DNA of 64,000 nucleotides. It comes from Actinomadura spongiicola (GTDB lineage: Bacteria; Actinomycetota; Actinomycetes; Streptosporangiales; Streptosporangiaceae). The stretch lies in contig NZ_QVNQ01000003.1 of NCBI RefSeq assembly GCF_003432485.1, positions 558,001 through 622,000 on the forward strand. The letters are read 5' to 3'. Shown piece after piece: positions 34,470-44,296 of the stretch. The translations under genes were made by a program, and so were the position numbers. The notes below the pieces were generated by a model. It had not been told where the DNA came from, searched no databases, and saw only the letters and a program-made list of their open reading frames with translations. Positions within the stretch are counted from its first letter, which is position 1; each line of letters begins with the position of its first letter.

Positions 34470-35396
34470 CTAGTTCCCCGGCCCGGCTCCTCGACCGGCC
34501 AGAGCCAGGGCGCGTTCTACCAGGTCAGAGGTGTCGGAGGGCAGCCACTGGACGCGCGGGTCGCGGCGGAACCAGGACTCCTGCCTGCGGGCGAACCGCC
34601 GCGTCGTCCGGACGGTGTCGTCTCGGGCCTCCTCCTGCGTGCACTCCCCCGACAGGAACCTCAGCACCTGCGCGTAACCGAGGGCCCGGCCGGCGGTCAG
34701 CCCGTCCCGCAGGCCGTGTTTCTCCAGCTCTCGGACCTCGTCGACCAGCCCCGCGTCCCACATCCGTCGCACCCGCGCGGCGATGCGCTCGTCGAGCTCG
34801 TCCCTCGGGACGCTCAGCCCGATCTGTGTGACGGCCCCGTAGCGGTACCGGTACTCGGGGAGCGACGCCGTGAACGGACGGCCGGTGATCTCGATGACCT
34901 CCAGCGCCCGGACGATCCGGCGGCCGTTGCTCGGCAGGATCGCCGCCGCTGCGGCCGGATCGACCCCGCGCAGGCGTTCGTGCAGCGCGCCTGGCCCGAC
35001 CTCCGCCAGTTCCCCGTCGAGGCGCGCCCGGACGGCCGGATCCGTCCCCGGGAACTCGAGTTCGTCGAGCGCGGCCCGCACGTACAGGCCCGACCCGCCG
35101 ACGAGGATCGGCAGCCGTCCCCGCCCCCGGATGTCCGCGATGGCGTCGGCGCCGAGCCGCTGGTACTCGGCCACGTTCGCGGTCACGGTCACGTCCCAGA
35201 CGTCGAGCAGATGGTGCCGGACGCCGCGCATCTCGGCGCGGGACAGCTTGGCGGTGCCGATGTCCATGCCGCGGTACAACTGCATGGAGTCGGCGTTGAC
35301 CGCCTCCCCGCCCAGCCTGAGGGCCAGTTCCACGGCGAGATCGGACTTTCCCGCGGCCGTCGCGCCGACGACCGCGATCACATCTGGTGAGGTCAC
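34470..35396 (-). CDS. miaA: tRNA dimethylallyltransferase
   Basis: 308 residues. P-loop VGATAAGKSDLAVELA, then NADSMQLYRGMDIGTAKLS and HHLLDVWDVT, LPILVGGSGLYVRAALDEL: all standard MiaA motifs. It adds a dimethylallyl group to A37 of tRNAs reading UNN codons; MiaB, encoded about 1.2 kb upstream, then methylthiolates the product. Short spacing to dapF suggests co-transcription. Confidence 0.96.
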   Translation of the reverse strand: MTSPDVIAVVGATAAGKSDLAVELALRLGGEAVNADSMQLYRGMDIGTAKLSRAEMRGVRHHLLDVWDVTVTANVAEYQRLGADAIADIRGRGRLPILVGGSGLYVRAALDELEFPGTDPAVRARLDGELAEVGPGALHERLRGVDPAAAAAILPSNGRRIVRALEVIEITGRPFTASLPEYRYRYGAVTQIGLSVPRDELDERIAARVRRMWDAGLVDEVRELEKHGLRDGLTAGRALGYAQVLRFLSGECTQEEARDDTVRTTRRFARRQESWFRRDPRVQWLPSDTSDLVERALALAGRGAGPGN

Positions 35397-35503
35397 AGGC
35401 TTAATTGTGGCAACAGAACGGGTATAGCCGGGTTGTACGGGTGTCGCGCGTATTTCGCGCGTCGCCGCCGAACGACAGACGAGGGATCCGGGGGGATGGT
35501 CGT

Positions 35504-35776
35504 ATGTCCATCGTCGACAAGGTCAAGCAGATGCTCGGGCAACACCCCGACAAGGCCAGGCACGGCGTCGAGAAGGCCGGCGACAAGCTCGACGAACGCA
35601 CCGGCGGCAAGTACTCCGACAAGGTCGACAAGGCGCAGGACAAGGCGGGCGACTACATCGACCGCGAGGGCGGCGGCCAGCCCGGCGGCATGGGCGGCCA
35701 AGCCGGTGGCATGGGCGGTGGCATGGGCGGTGGCACGGCACCGGGCGACGAGCCGGGTGGCGGTCAACAGCCCTGA
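35504..35776 (+). CDS. MT0933/Rv0909-like antitoxin-family protein with Gly-rich tail
   Basis: 90 residues from an ATG with GGGGGA upstream; the upstream in-frame extension lacks family features. Residues 1-50 are a charged helical module, MSIVDKVKQMLGQHPDKARH and then EKAGDKLDERTGGKYSDKVD, matching the MT0933-like antitoxin family, which also resembles CsbD stress proteins. The rest is a Gly/Met/Gln tail with GGMGGQAGGMGGGMGGG repeats. No toxin gene is beside it, so an antitoxin role is doubtful here. Its last 13 bp overlap the convergent extradiol-like gene. Confidence 0.78.
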   Translation: MSIVDKVKQMLGQHPDKARHGVEKAGDKLDERTGGKYSDKVDKAQDKAGDYIDREGGGQPGGMGGQAGGMGGGMGGGTAPGDEPGGGQQP

Positions 35777-36486
35777 CCCGTGACCGACCAGGCCGCCACC
35801 ACATAGCCCACTCCGTACGGTGCTTCATCGGCGAGCAGCTCCGCCATGAAGCGGGCCCGCCTGGCGCGGGCCGCGCCGGCCAGTACCTGCCACGCCGCGC
35901 GACCGGCCGCGCGGACTTCCCAGGAGGTCTGAGGGTCCAGCGCGGCCAGGGCGTCGGCATCTGCGGCCCCGAGCGCCCGCGCCACCGCCTCGTCATGGGG
36001 TCGCGCCCGCTCGTCGAAGTATCCGGGCGCCTGCTCCGACCGGCACGCCGACCCGTCGCCCATCACCAGCAGCGCGACCCGGTCGGCCGACGCCGCGAGT
36101 TCCCGTCCGAGGTTCAGGCACTCCTCCGGTGAGGCGTCGAACGCGACCGCCTGGTACCGCACCCCGGAGGAGGCGAGCCCCGCGCCCTGCCGCTGAAGCA
36201 GCCAGCGTCCGATGGTGAGGGAGAGCGGTAGCGCCTCAGCGTCGACGTGGGGCTCGTCGGGGCTCGTCCAGGCAAGGCCGTAGGGCCGCAGCGTGGCGTA
36301 GGCGTCCGGGCCGTAGGAGCGCGTCTCAGGGCCGCCGCCGACCACGACGAGCGCGTCCCCGCCCCGGACGCGTCGCACGGCCTCGTCGCACGCGGCGCGC
36401 AACGCGTCCAGCTCCGGTGCGGCCTCTCCCGCCATCTCGGGTACGAGGACGGGCGGATGCGGGCACACCGCAGCCGATACGAGCAC
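35764..36486 (-). CDS. Class III extradiol dioxygenase-like (LigB-type fold) protein
   Basis: About 240 residues from a GTG at 36486 with AGGAGG four bases upstream; the longer frame to 36525 adds nothing conserved. The start VLVSAAVCPHPPVLVPEMAG has the LigB-type HPP motif, and later DALVVVGGGPETRSY and LLVMGDGSACRSEQAPGYFDERARPHDEAVARAL. This protein sits between miaB and miaA across actinobacteria but its substrate is unknown. It lacks the full set of catalytic histidines that I would expect in a ring-cleaving dioxygenase, so another chemistry is possible. Confidence 0.8.
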   Translation of the reverse strand: MLVSAAVCPHPPVLVPEMAGEAAPELDALRAACDEAVRRVRGGDALVVVGGGPETRSYGPDAYATLRPYGLAWTSPDEPHVDAEALPLSLTIGRWLLQRQGAGLASSGVRYQAVAFDASPEECLNLGRELAASADRVALLVMGDGSACRSEQAPGYFDERARPHDEAVARALGAADADALAALDPQTSWEVRAAGRAAWQVLAGAARARRARFMAELLADEAPYGVGYVVAAWSVTGQGC

Positions 36487-36564
36487 ACTGCCTCCTGGGA
36501 CCGGGTCCGCGCATGAGGGCACCACGAGGGAACACGCGCGGAACTCCCCCGATGATGCCGGAGG

Positions 36565-38106
36565 TCAGCGGTGGACCGCGCAGCCCGACACGGGCGCGTC
36601 GGCCACGGTGGGCCGTCCGATGGTCGGCATTCCGAGCGAAACGCCCTTCTCGCCGCCCGCGCCGCCCTGGCGGGCCTCCCACGCGTCACCGGCACGCGTC
36701 CGGCGGACGTCCAGGACGGGCTTGTCGGCGACCAGGTGATGCGGCGCGGCGTAGGTGACCTCGACGGTGACCATGTCGCCGGGGCGCACCGGCTCGTCGG
36801 GCGCGCCGAAGTGGACCAGCCGGTTGTCGCGCGCCCGCCCCGACAGGCGGCGCGTCGCCTCGTCCTTGCGGCCCTCGCCCTCGGAGACCAGGACCTCCAG
36901 GGTGCGGCCGAGCTGCTTCTTGTTCTCCGCCCAGGAGATCTCCTCCTGGAGGGCGACGAGCCGCTCGTACCGTTCCTGGACGATCTCCTTCGGCAGCTGC
37001 CCGTCCATGGTCGCGGCGGGCGTGCCGGGTCGCTTGGAGTACTGGAACGTGAACGCCGACGCGAACCGCGCCTCCCGCACCACGTGCAGGGTCTCCTCGA
37101 AGTCGGCCTCGGTCTCGCCGGGGAAGCCCACGATGATGTCGGTGGTGATCGCCGCGTCGGGGATCGCCGCCCGGACCTTCTCGATGATGCCGAGGTAGCG
37201 CTCCTGCCGGTACGACCGGCGCATCGCCCGCAGCACCGCGTCCGACCCGGACTGGAGCGGCATGTGCAGCGACGGCGTCACGTTCGGCGTCTCGGCCATG
37301 GCGGCGATGACGTCGTCGGTGAAGTCCTTCGGGTGCGGCGAGGTGAACCGGACCCGCTCCAGCCCCTTCACGCCGCCGCACGCCCGCAGCAGCCCCGCGA
37401 AGGCCGACTGGCCACGGGAGGTCATGGCACGGACCTCGTCCGGCGCGTCCGCCAGGGCCCCGAACCCGGAGCCGTAGGCGTTGACGTTCTGGCCGAGCAG
37501 CGTGATCTCCAGGACGCCGTCGGCGACGAGGGCCTCCACCTCGGCGAGGATCTCACCGGGCCTGCGGTCCCTCTCCTTGCCGCGCAGCGACGGGACGATG
37601 CAGAACGTGCACGTGTTGTTGCAGCCGACGGAGATCGACACCCATGCCGCGTACGGGGACTCCCGGCGCGTCGGCAGCGTCGACGGGAACGTCACCAGCG
37701 ACTCTTCGATCTCGACCTGCGCCTCGTCCTGGACGCGGGCGCGCTCCAGCAGCGCGGGCAGCGACCCGATGTTGTGGGTGCCGAACACCACGTCCACCCA
37801 GGGGGCGCGCCTGACGATGGTGTCGCGGTCCTTCTGCGCGAGGCAGCCGCCGACGGCGATCTGCATACCGGGATGGCCGTCCTTGACGGGCCTGAGATGC
37901 CCCAGGTTGCCGTACAGCCGGTTGTCCGCGTTCTCCCGCACCGCGCAGGTGTTGAACACGACCACGTCGGGTTCGGCGTCCCCGGCGCGCACATATCCGG
38001 CCGACTCCAGGAGCCCGGACAGCCGCTCGGAGTCGTGGACGTTCATCTGGCACCCGTAGGTACGGATCTCGTACGTACGGGGAGCCGTCTCGATAGGCGC
38101 ATTCAT
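36565..38106 (-). CDS. miaB: tRNA-2-methylthio-N6-dimethylallyladenosine synthase MiaB
   Basis: 513 residues from the ATG at 38106. The N-terminal UPF0004 domain binds the auxiliary cluster through Cys in [16 protein letters not shown] and VGGCLAQ. The radical SAM motif [15 protein letters not shown] (CxxxCxxC) and a C-terminal TRAM domain complete it, with a further ~40-residue tail. It methylthiolates i6A37 made by MiaA. The extradiol-like gene lies 78 bp downstream. Confidence 0.96.
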   Translation of the reverse strand: MNAPIETAPRTYEIRTYGCQMNVHDSERLSGLLESAGYVRAGDAEPDVVVFNTCAVRENADNRLYGNLGHLRPVKDGHPGMQIAVGGCLAQKDRDTIVRRAPWVDVVFGTHNIGSLPALLERARVQDEAQVEIEESLVTFPSTLPTRRESPYAAWVSISVGCNNTCTFCIVPSLRGKERDRRPGEILAEVEALVADGVLEITLLGQNVNAYGSGFGALADAPDEVRAMTSRGQSAFAGLLRACGGVKGLERVRFTSPHPKDFTDDVIAAMAETPNVTPSLHMPLQSGSDAVLRAMRRSYRQERYLGIIEKVRAAIPDAAITTDIIVGFPGETEADFEETLHVVREARFASAFTFQYSKRPGTPAATMDGQLPKEIVQERYERLVALQEEISWAENKKQLGRTLEVLVSEGEGRKDEATRRLSGRARDNRLVHFGAPDEPVRPGDMVTVEVTYAAPHHLVADKPVLDVRRTRAGDAWEARQGGAGGEKGVSLGMPTIGRPTVADAPVSGCAVHR

Positions 38107-38285
38107 GACGGTTATCAAGGGTACGGGCCTGACCCGACATCACGGAACGGGTTAACCCTCACACGTCCCCAGCACCGTTGATCACAGTGCGCCACGGCGG
38201 ACCCCGTCCGACATGGGTTTTCGTGATCGTATCGGTACCGCGCGGCGACTTTCGCTTCGCCGGCGATGACGTAAAGTCCGACCGC

Positions 38286-39098
38286 ATGACCGACAGCGAA
38301 GGCGGGCCCGACCTCTCCAAGGACGGGCCGGAGGACACCATCGCGCCGGCCGCCTCCGGTGACCGGCCACTCGTCGTGGTCGAGAACGTCAACAAGCATT
38401 TCGGGGAGCTGCACGTCCTCAAGGACATCAACCTCACCGTTGATCCCGGCGAGGTCGTCGTCGTCATCGGCCCGTCCGGCGGTGGCAAGTCGACCCTGTG
38501 CCGTTCGATAAATCGGCTGGAACCAATCGACAGCGGAACAATCCGCGTGGACGGGAAGGAACTGCCCAAAGAAGGCAAGGAGCTGGCGAGGCTCCGCGCC
38601 GACGTGGGCATGGTGTTCCAGGCGTTCAATCTCTTCGCCCACAAGTCGATCCTGGAGAACGTCACGCTCGGGCCGGTCAAGGTCCGCAGGCAGGGCAAGC
38701 AGGAGTCCGAGAAGCACGCGATGGAGCTGCTGGAGCGGGTCGGCATCGCCGACCAGGCGCACAAGTACCCCGCCCAGCTGTCGGGCGGTCAGCAGCAGCG
38801 CGCCGCGATCGCGCGTTCCCTCGCGATGCGGCCCAAGGTGATGCTCTTCGACGAGCCGACCTCGGCGCTCGACCCGGAAATGGTCAACGAGGTCCTCGAC
38901 GTCATGACCGGCCTGGCCCGCGAGGGCATGACGATGATCGTCGTCACGCACGAGATGGGGTTCGCGCGGCGGGCGGCGCAGAAGGTCGTGTTCATGGCCG
39001 ACGGCCAGATCGTGGAGGAGAACACGCCCGACGAGTTCTTCACCAATGCGCGCACCGAGCGCGCCAAGGACTTCCTTTCCAAGATCCTCACCCACTGA
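38286..39098 (+). CDS. gluA: Glutamate/polar amino acid ABC transporter ATPase
   Basis: 270 residues from the ATG at 38286. Full ABC motifs: Walker [15 protein letters not shown]-loop [12 protein letters not shown], signature LSGGQQQR, Walker [15 protein letters not shown], switch VTHEMGF. The polar amino acid subgroup is indicated by [12 protein letters not shown] and MGFARRAA. A ~35-residue acidic N-terminal extension precedes the domain. It energises the GluB-C-D uptake system encoded directly downstream. The 180-bp gap to the divergent miaB should hold its promoter. Confidence 0.95.
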   Translation: MTDSEGGPDLSKDGPEDTIAPAASGDRPLVVVENVNKHFGELHVLKDINLTVDPGEVVVVIGPSGGGKSTLCRSINRLEPIDSGTIRVDGKELPKEGKELARLRADVGMVFQAFNLFAHKSILENVTLGPVKVRRQGKQESEKHAMELLERVGIADQAHKYPAQLSGGQQQRAAIARSLAMRPKVMLFDEPTSALDPEMVNEVLDVMTGLAREGMTMIVVTHEMGFARRAAQKVVFMADGQIVEENTPDEFFTNARTERAKDFLSKILTH

Positions 39099-39197
39099 GT
39101 CATCGACCGTGCGGCGTGCTCCCACGGACCTGGATCAAGGGACGAGATGATTCACCGAGCCGCGGGACCCCGGCAGAGAGCAGAGGTAGGACGAGAA

Positions 39198-40067
39198 ATG
39201 CGAGTACGTCGTTTCGGCGCCCTGATCGGGGCGGGTATGGCGCTGTCACTGGCCCTCACCGCGTGCGGCAGTGACAAGGAGAAGACCGAGGCCAAGACGG
39301 TCGTGCAGAAGGCCAAAGAAGACAAGAAGCTCACGGTCGGCATCAAGTACGACCAGCCGGCCCTCGGCCTGAAGAAGCCCGACGGCACCTACGACGGCTT
39401 CGACGTCGACGTCGCCAAGTACGTCGCGAAGCAGCTCGGCGTCCCCGAGAGCGGCATCACGTTCAAGGAGACGACGTCCGCCAACCGCGAGGCGTTCATC
39501 GGCGGCGGCCAGGTCGACCTGATCTTCGCCACGTACTCCATCACGGAGGCGCGCAAGGCGCAGGTGACCTTCGGCGGTCCCTACTACGTGGCGCACCAGG
39601 ACACGATGGTCGTCGCCGACAACGACGACATCAAGACGGCGAAGGACCTCAAGGGCCGGAAGCTGTGCAAGGCGGCGGGGTCCAACTCGTTCCGCCGGAT
39701 CACCGAGCCGCCGCCGGACGGCAAGCTCAACATCAAGGGCGTCACCCTGGTGGACGCCGGCAGCTACTCCGAGTGCGTGAGCAAGCTGAAGGCGGGCGCC
39801 CTGGACGCGGTCAGCACCGACGACCTGATCCTGGCCGGGTTCGCCAACCAGCAGAAGGGCTCCTTCAAGGTCATCAACGACCCCTTCACCGACGAGAAGT
39901 ACGGCGTCGGCATCAAGAAGGGCGACACCGAGACCTGCGAGGCCGTCAACAAGGCCATCACCCAGATGTACTCCGACGGCACCGCGGCGAAGCTGCTCGA
40001 CAAGCACTTCGCCGGCACGGGGCTGCAACTCGTCAAGACCGCGCCGCCGATGGAGGGGTGCGCCTGA
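39198..40067 (+). CDS. gluB: Glutamate-binding lipoprotein
   Basis: 289 residues starting MRVRRFGALIGAGMALSLAL with lipobox LTAC (Cys about residue 23), so it is anchored outside the membrane. The family-3 solute-binding fold is shown by LTVGIKYDQPALGLKKPDGTY, YDGFDVDVAKYVAKQLGV, EAFIGGGQVDLIFATYSIT and KYGVGIKKGD. Specificity for glutamate is inferred from the gluABCD order known in Corynebacterium and Streptomyces. It lies ~100 bp after gluA and 236 bp before gluC. Confidence 0.93.
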   Translation: MRVRRFGALIGAGMALSLALTACGSDKEKTEAKTVVQKAKEDKKLTVGIKYDQPALGLKKPDGTYDGFDVDVAKYVAKQLGVPESGITFKETTSANREAFIGGGQVDLIFATYSITEARKAQVTFGGPYYVAHQDTMVVADNDDIKTAKDLKGRKLCKAAGSNSFRRITEPPPDGKLNIKGVTLVDAGSYSECVSKLKAGALDAVSTDDLILAGFANQQKGSFKVINDPFTDEKYGVGIKKGDTETCEAVNKAITQMYSDGTAAKLLDKHFAGTGLQLVKTAPPMEGCA

Positions 40068-40076
40068 CCACGGGTC

Positions 40077-40135
40077 GGGTGACGCGCGTCATGACGCCCG
40101 TCACGTACGGCGCCCGTCGCGCCGGCGCGTGACCC
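40077..40135 (+). promoter_or_regulatory. Inverted repeat in the gluB-gluC intercistronic region
   Basis: GGGTGACGCGC (40077-40087) can pair with GCGCGTGACCC (40125-40135) with one mismatch, enclosing a further GC-rich segment. A stable fold right after the gluB stop could protect or attenuate the message so that the binding protein is made in excess over the permeases. The remaining ~170 bp to gluC hold no gene I recognise. Confidence 0.45.
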
Positions 40136-40303
40136 GCGGCGTCCGTCACGTCGGCGCGTCCTCGCGGGAGCTCCCGGGGGACGCGCCGGCCTGGCCTGAC
40201 AACCACGACCTCCTCATCCTCGGTCGGCCCGAGGGCCGCACCGTGCCTCAGCGGACAGGCCGGATGACACTTCACTGCTGGAACGCCATGAAACAGCCGA
40301 GCA

Positions 40304-40987
40304 ATGTTTGACTTCGACCCGTTCTTCGACAACTTCGACGAGATCCTCAACGGGTTCGCGGCGACCCTGCGCCTGGCGGCCGCCGCCGCCGTGCTCTCCC
40401 TGATCATCGGCACGCTCCTGGCGAGCTTCCGGGTCTCTCCCGTCCCCGTGCTGCGCGCCTTCGGGACGGGCTACGTCAACGTCCTCCGGAACACGCCGCT
40501 CACCCTGGTGCTGCTGATGTGCAGCCTCGGCCTCAACGACATCCTCGCGCTGAAGTTCTCGGACACGACGTCCACCTCGTACTACTGGTGGGCGGTCCTC
40601 GGCCTCTCGGCGTACACGGGGGCCTTCGTCTGCGAGACGCTCCGGGCCGGGGTCAACACCGTCCCGCTGGGTCAGGCGGAGGCGGCGCGCTCGATCGGGC
40701 TGACCTTCACCCAGTCGCTGCGGATCATCATCCTGCCCCAGGCGTTCCGGGCGATCATCGCGCCGCTGGGCAGCGTCTTCATCGCGATGATCAAGAACAC
40801 GACGGTGGCGGCCGCGGCGAGCTACGCCGAGGTGGCGCTGGTCACCAAGACGATCGTGGACAAGCCCACGTTCGCCGACGGCGTCATCCCTCTGTTCCTC
40901 GGGGTGGCCATCGGCTTCCTGATCCTCACCCTGCCGACCGGATACTTCTTCGGCTGGCTCGCCAAGCGGATGGCGGTGGCGCGATGA
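40304..40987 (+). CDS. gluC: Glutamate ABC transporter permease GluC
   Basis: 227 residues with about five membrane helices. HisMQ-type features: ILNGFAATLRLAAAAAVLSLI at the N-terminus, YVNVLRNTPLTLVLLM, and the ATPase-contact EAA loop LGQAEAARSIGLTFTQSLRIIILPQAFR. It forms the channel with GluD. Its TGA overlaps the gluD ATG (ATGA). Confidence 0.94.
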   Translation: MFDFDPFFDNFDEILNGFAATLRLAAAAAVLSLIIGTLLASFRVSPVPVLRAFGTGYVNVLRNTPLTLVLLMCSLGLNDILALKFSDTTSTSYYWWAVLGLSAYTGAFVCETLRAGVNTVPLGQAEAARSIGLTFTQSLRIIILPQAFRAIIAPLGSVFIAMIKNTTVAAAASYAEVALVTKTIVDKPTFADGVIPLFLGVAIGFLILTLPTGYFFGWLAKRMAVAR

Positions 40988-41967
40988 GCAAGGAAGCGAC
41001 CGTACTCTTCGACGTCCCCGGGCCGCGGGCGCGGGCGCGGAACATGCTGCTCACCGTCGTGGTGTCGGTGGTGTTCGCCGCCGTCCTCACCGCGCTGGTC
41101 TGGCGTCTGGACGCCAAGGGGCAGTTCGAGGAGAAGCTCTGGACGCCCTTCACCAAGTGGGAGGTCTGGCGGGGCCTGCTCCTGCCCGGCCTGGTGAACA
41201 CGCTGAAGGCCGCCGCGGTGGCGACGGTGCTGGCGCTGCTGTTCGGCGCCGTGTTCGGCCTGGCCCGCCTGTCGGACCACTGGTGGATCCGCGTGCCCGC
41301 CGGGGTCGTCGTCGAGTTCTTCCGCGGCATCCCGCTGCTGATCCTGATCTTCCTGGCCTTCTTCGTGCCGAACAAGGTCAGCCCGCAGATCGCCGAGTCG
41401 CCGTTCGGGCAGGCCCAGCGGATATCGGTGGACTACTTCTTCTCCATCTTCGGGGTCGAGATCAACGCCGGGGTCGTCACCGTGCCCGCGTTCGCCGCGG
41501 TGGTGTTCGGCCTGACCATGTACAACGGCTCGGTGCTCGCCGAGGTGGTGCGCGCCGGGGTCCTGTCGATCCCGAAGGGACAGTCGGAGGCCGCCTACTC
41601 CATCGGCCTGCGCAAGAACGGCGTGATGCGGCTCGTGCTCCTGCCGCAGGCCGTCACCGCGATGATGCCCGCGATCGTGAGCCAGATCGTCGTCCTGCTG
41701 AAGGACACCGCGCTCGGGTTCATCATCGCCTACGGCGAACTCCTGTCCGCGGGCTTCCGGACGGTCCCCGCCAACTACCACAACAACGTGCTCCAGGCGG
41801 GCATCATCGTCGCGATCATCTACATCGCGCTCAACATGTCGCTGAGCCGGTTCGCGACCTGGCTGGAGAGGCGCAGCCGCCGCAGTCGCAGGACACAGGC
41901 CAAGACCCTCGGCGCGGGCGGCCCACCGCCCGTCGCGGGAGTGGGGGTCACCCAGCAGTCCGTCTGA
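40984..41967 (+). CDS. gluD: Glutamate ABC transporter permease GluD
   Basis: 327 residues from the ATG overlapping gluC. An extra N-terminal helix (ARNMLLTVVVSVVFAAVLTALV), then the HisMQ permease core with VEFFRGIPLLILIFLAFFV and the EAA loop KGQSEAAYSIGLRKNGVMRLVLLPQAV. A ~50-residue basic cytoplasmic tail (WLERRSRRSRRTQAKT) ends the protein. The operon closes with a strong hairpin 17 bp downstream. Confidence 0.94.
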   Translation: MSKEATVLFDVPGPRARARNMLLTVVVSVVFAAVLTALVWRLDAKGQFEEKLWTPFTKWEVWRGLLLPGLVNTLKAAAVATVLALLFGAVFGLARLSDHWWIRVPAGVVVEFFRGIPLLILIFLAFFVPNKVSPQIAESPFGQAQRISVDYFFSIFGVEINAGVVTVPAFAAVVFGLTMYNGSVLAEVVRAGVLSIPKGQSEAAYSIGLRKNGVMRLVLLPQAVTAMMPAIVSQIVVLLKDTALGFIIAYGELLSAGFRTVPANYHNNVLQAGIIVAIIYIALNMSLSRFATWLERRSRRSRRTQAKTLGAGGPPPVAGVGVTQQSV

Positions 41968-41983
41968 CCGGACCTCACCTCCG

Positions 41984-42020
41984 CGTCGGGGCGTCGCCGA
42001 AGGTCGGCGGCGCCCCGACG
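41984..42020 (+). terminator. Terminator of the gluABCD operon
   Basis: A 17-bp stem, CGTCGGGGCGTCGCCGA (41984-42000) with TCGGCGGCGCCCCGACG (42004-42020), with one T-G wobble and a 3-base loop. It starts 17 bp after the gluD stop. Confidence 0.82.
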
Positions 42021-42210
42021 CCGTCCGCGGGCGGCGTTCCGTTTCGACGCGGCGTCTTCGAGGTATACGGGCACCGATGGACGTTCGGGACGAGGAAGCC
42101 GTGAACACGGGTGTCACCCCTGGGTCCGCTGGTCGTTCACTTGTATCTTTCCGAATTCAAACCGTCGGTCATGGCCCCAACACGTCCCCGTATGCGGGAC
42201 GATTCCTGGT

Positions 42211-44292
42211 ATGACCGCTCGTGCGACCCTCCCCTACGGCTCATGGCCCTCACCCATCTCCGCGGCCGATGTCGCCCGCGCCCGGCTGCGCCTCAGCTTC
42301 CCCACCGTCGCGGGCAACGACGTGTGGTGGCAGGAGACCCGACCCGAGGAGGGCGGGCGGACGACGGTCATCCACCTCAAGGGCGGGCATCGCACCGAGC
42401 TGCTCCCGGCTCCCTGGGACGCGCGCACCCGCGTCCACGAGTACGGCGGGCGGTCGTACCTGCCGGTCAGCGGCGAGCGCGGCACGTCGATCGTGTTCGC
42501 GAACTACGAGGACCAGCGGCTCCACCGGCTCGACGAGGGCGACGCGAAACCGTACCCGCTGACCCCCGAACCGGCCGTTCCGGCGGGGCTGCGGTACGCC
42601 GACTTCGTCCTGTCTCCTGACGGCACGGAGATCTGGTGCGTCTGCGAAGGCCACATAGCCGCGCCACCCGAGCCCGCGGACGCTCCCCAGAGCGGACCGG
42701 CCACGGACGGCGACCCGGCCGGGGAGAACGAGGCGGACACGGCGGACCGGGCGGAAGCGGCGGGTCCCCCGCCCGTGGTGGGCATCCGGCGCGCGATCGT
42801 CGCCATCCCCCTCGACGGCAGCGCCGCCGACGACGCGGGGGCGATCCGCGAACTCGTCACCGGCGCCGACTTCTACGCCTCCCCCGCGCCGTCCCCGAGC
42901 GGCGGGCACCTGGCGTGGGTGCAGTGGAACCACCCGCGCATGCCGTGGGACGGCACCGAACTGCGCGTCGCCGCGATCGAGGCCGGCACGACCGTCGCGC
43001 CCCGCACCGTCAAGGGCGGGCTCACCGAGTCGGCGCTGGCGCCGCTGTGGCGTGACGACCAGTCCCTGTACGTCATCTCCGACTGGCCCGGCTGGTGGAA
43101 CGTCTACCAGGTCGGCCTGCACGGCGAGTCGCCGCAGGCGCTGTACCCGGCGGAGGAGGAGTTCGCGGGCCCGCTGTGGCAGCTCGGCGGCATGCCCTAC
43201 GGGCTGCTCGGCGACGGCCGGCTCGCCGTCCTGCACGGCGAGGGGAACCTGCGCCTCGGCGTGTACGACCCCGAGACGCTGGAACTCGTCGACCTGGAGG
43301 TCCCGTACGAGCACTGGCAGACGCAGCTCTCCACGGACGGCACCACGATCGTCGGCGTCGCGGGCGGACCCGGCCTGCCGACGTCCGTCGTCCGGGTCGA
43401 CACCGCGACGGGCCGTGTCGAGGGGCTGCGCCGGGAACTGGCCGACCTTCCCGACGCCGCGTACCTGTCCAGGCCCCGCGCCGAACGGCTCGACGGGCCG
43501 TTCGGACGTCCCGTCCACGCCTACGTCTACCCGCCCGCCAACCCGGAGGCCGCCGGACCGGACGACGAACTGCCGCCGTACGTGGTGTTCGTGCACGGCG
43601 GTCCCACCGGCCGCGCCTCCACGCTCCTCGACCTGGAACGGGCGTACTTCACCAGCCGCGGCATCGGCGTCATCGACGTCAACTACGGCGGCTCCACCGG
43701 ATACGGCCGCGCCTACCGCGAACGGCTCCGCCGCCAATGGGGCATCGTGGACGTCGAGGACGCCGTCGCCGCCGCCCGCGCCCTCGTGGACGGCGGCATC
43801 GCCGACCCCGCCCGCCTCGCCATCCGCGGCGGCTCCGCGGGCGGCTGGACCACACTCGCCTGCGTCACCCAGACCGACGTGTTCAAGGCCGCCACGTCCT
43901 ACTACGGCGTCAGCGACCTACAGAGCTTCATCGAGGCCACCCACGACTTCGAGTCGCAGTACCTGTTCGGTCTCATCGGCCCCCTCCCCGGCTTCGAACG
44001 CGCCTACGAGGAACGGTCACCGCTGAGCAGCGCCGACAAGACGGCCTGCCCCGTCCTGCTCCTCCAAGGCCTCAACGACCCGGTGGTCCCACCGGACCAG
44101 TCGGAACAGTTCGCGCTGGCGCTGGCGGCTAAGAAGGTGCCGTACGCGTACCTGACGTTCGAAGGCGAGTCGCACGGATTCCGCCGCGCCGACACCGTCA
44201 TCCGCTGCCTGGAGGCCGAACTCGCCTTCTACGGTCAGACCCTCGGCTTCGAGCCACGCGGCGTCGAACCCATCGACCTGACCGTCGGCTGA
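42211..44292 (+). CDS. S9 family (prolyl oligopeptidase-type) peptidase
   Basis: 693 residues, no signal peptide, so probably cytosolic. An N-terminal beta-propeller (about 1-420) is followed by the alpha/beta hydrolase domain. Catalytic triad: Ser in IRGGSAGGWTTLA, Asp in GLNDPVVPPDQ, His in FEGESHGFRR; oxyanion region VFVHGGPTGRASTLLD. It cleaves short peptides, probably acyl-aminoacyl or dipeptidyl substrates. An Ala/Glu/Asp/Pro-rich insert of ~40 residues (about 150-190, ending AGPPPVVG) interrupts the propeller. It converges on rny with only four bases between the stops. Confidence 0.9.
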   Translation: MTARATLPYGSWPSPISAADVARARLRLSFPTVAGNDVWWQETRPEEGGRTTVIHLKGGHRTELLPAPWDARTRVHEYGGRSYLPVSGERGTSIVFANYEDQRLHRLDEGDAKPYPLTPEPAVPAGLRYADFVLSPDGTEIWCVCEGHIAAPPEPADAPQSGPATDGDPAGENEADTADRAEAAGPPPVVGIRRAIVAIPLDGSAADDAGAIRELVTGADFYASPAPSPSGGHLAWVQWNHPRMPWDGTELRVAAIEAGTTVAPRTVKGGLTESALAPLWRDDQSLYVISDWPGWWNVYQVGLHGESPQALYPAEEEFAGPLWQLGGMPYGLLGDGRLAVLHGEGNLRLGVYDPETLELVDLEVPYEHWQTQLSTDGTTIVGVAGGPGLPTSVVRVDTATGRVEGLRRELADLPDAAYLSRPRAERLDGPFGRPVHAYVYPPANPEAAGPDDELPPYVVFVHGGPTGRASTLLDLERAYFTSRGIGVIDVNYGGSTGYGRAYRERLRRQWGIVDVEDAVAAARALVDGGIADPARLAIRGGSAGGWTTLACVTQTDVFKAATSYYGVSDLQSFIEATHDFESQYLFGLIGPLPGFERAYEERSPLSSADKTACPVLLLQGLNDPVVPPDQSEQFALALAAKKVPYAYLTFEGESHGFRRADTVIRCLEAELAFYGQTLGFEPRGVEPIDLTVG

Positions 44293-44296
44293 CCCC

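Noticed and set aside
35504..36486. Toxin-antitoxin system
   Set aside because: Only the antitoxin-like protein is present; the overlapping neighbour is a LigB-like protein, not a toxin.
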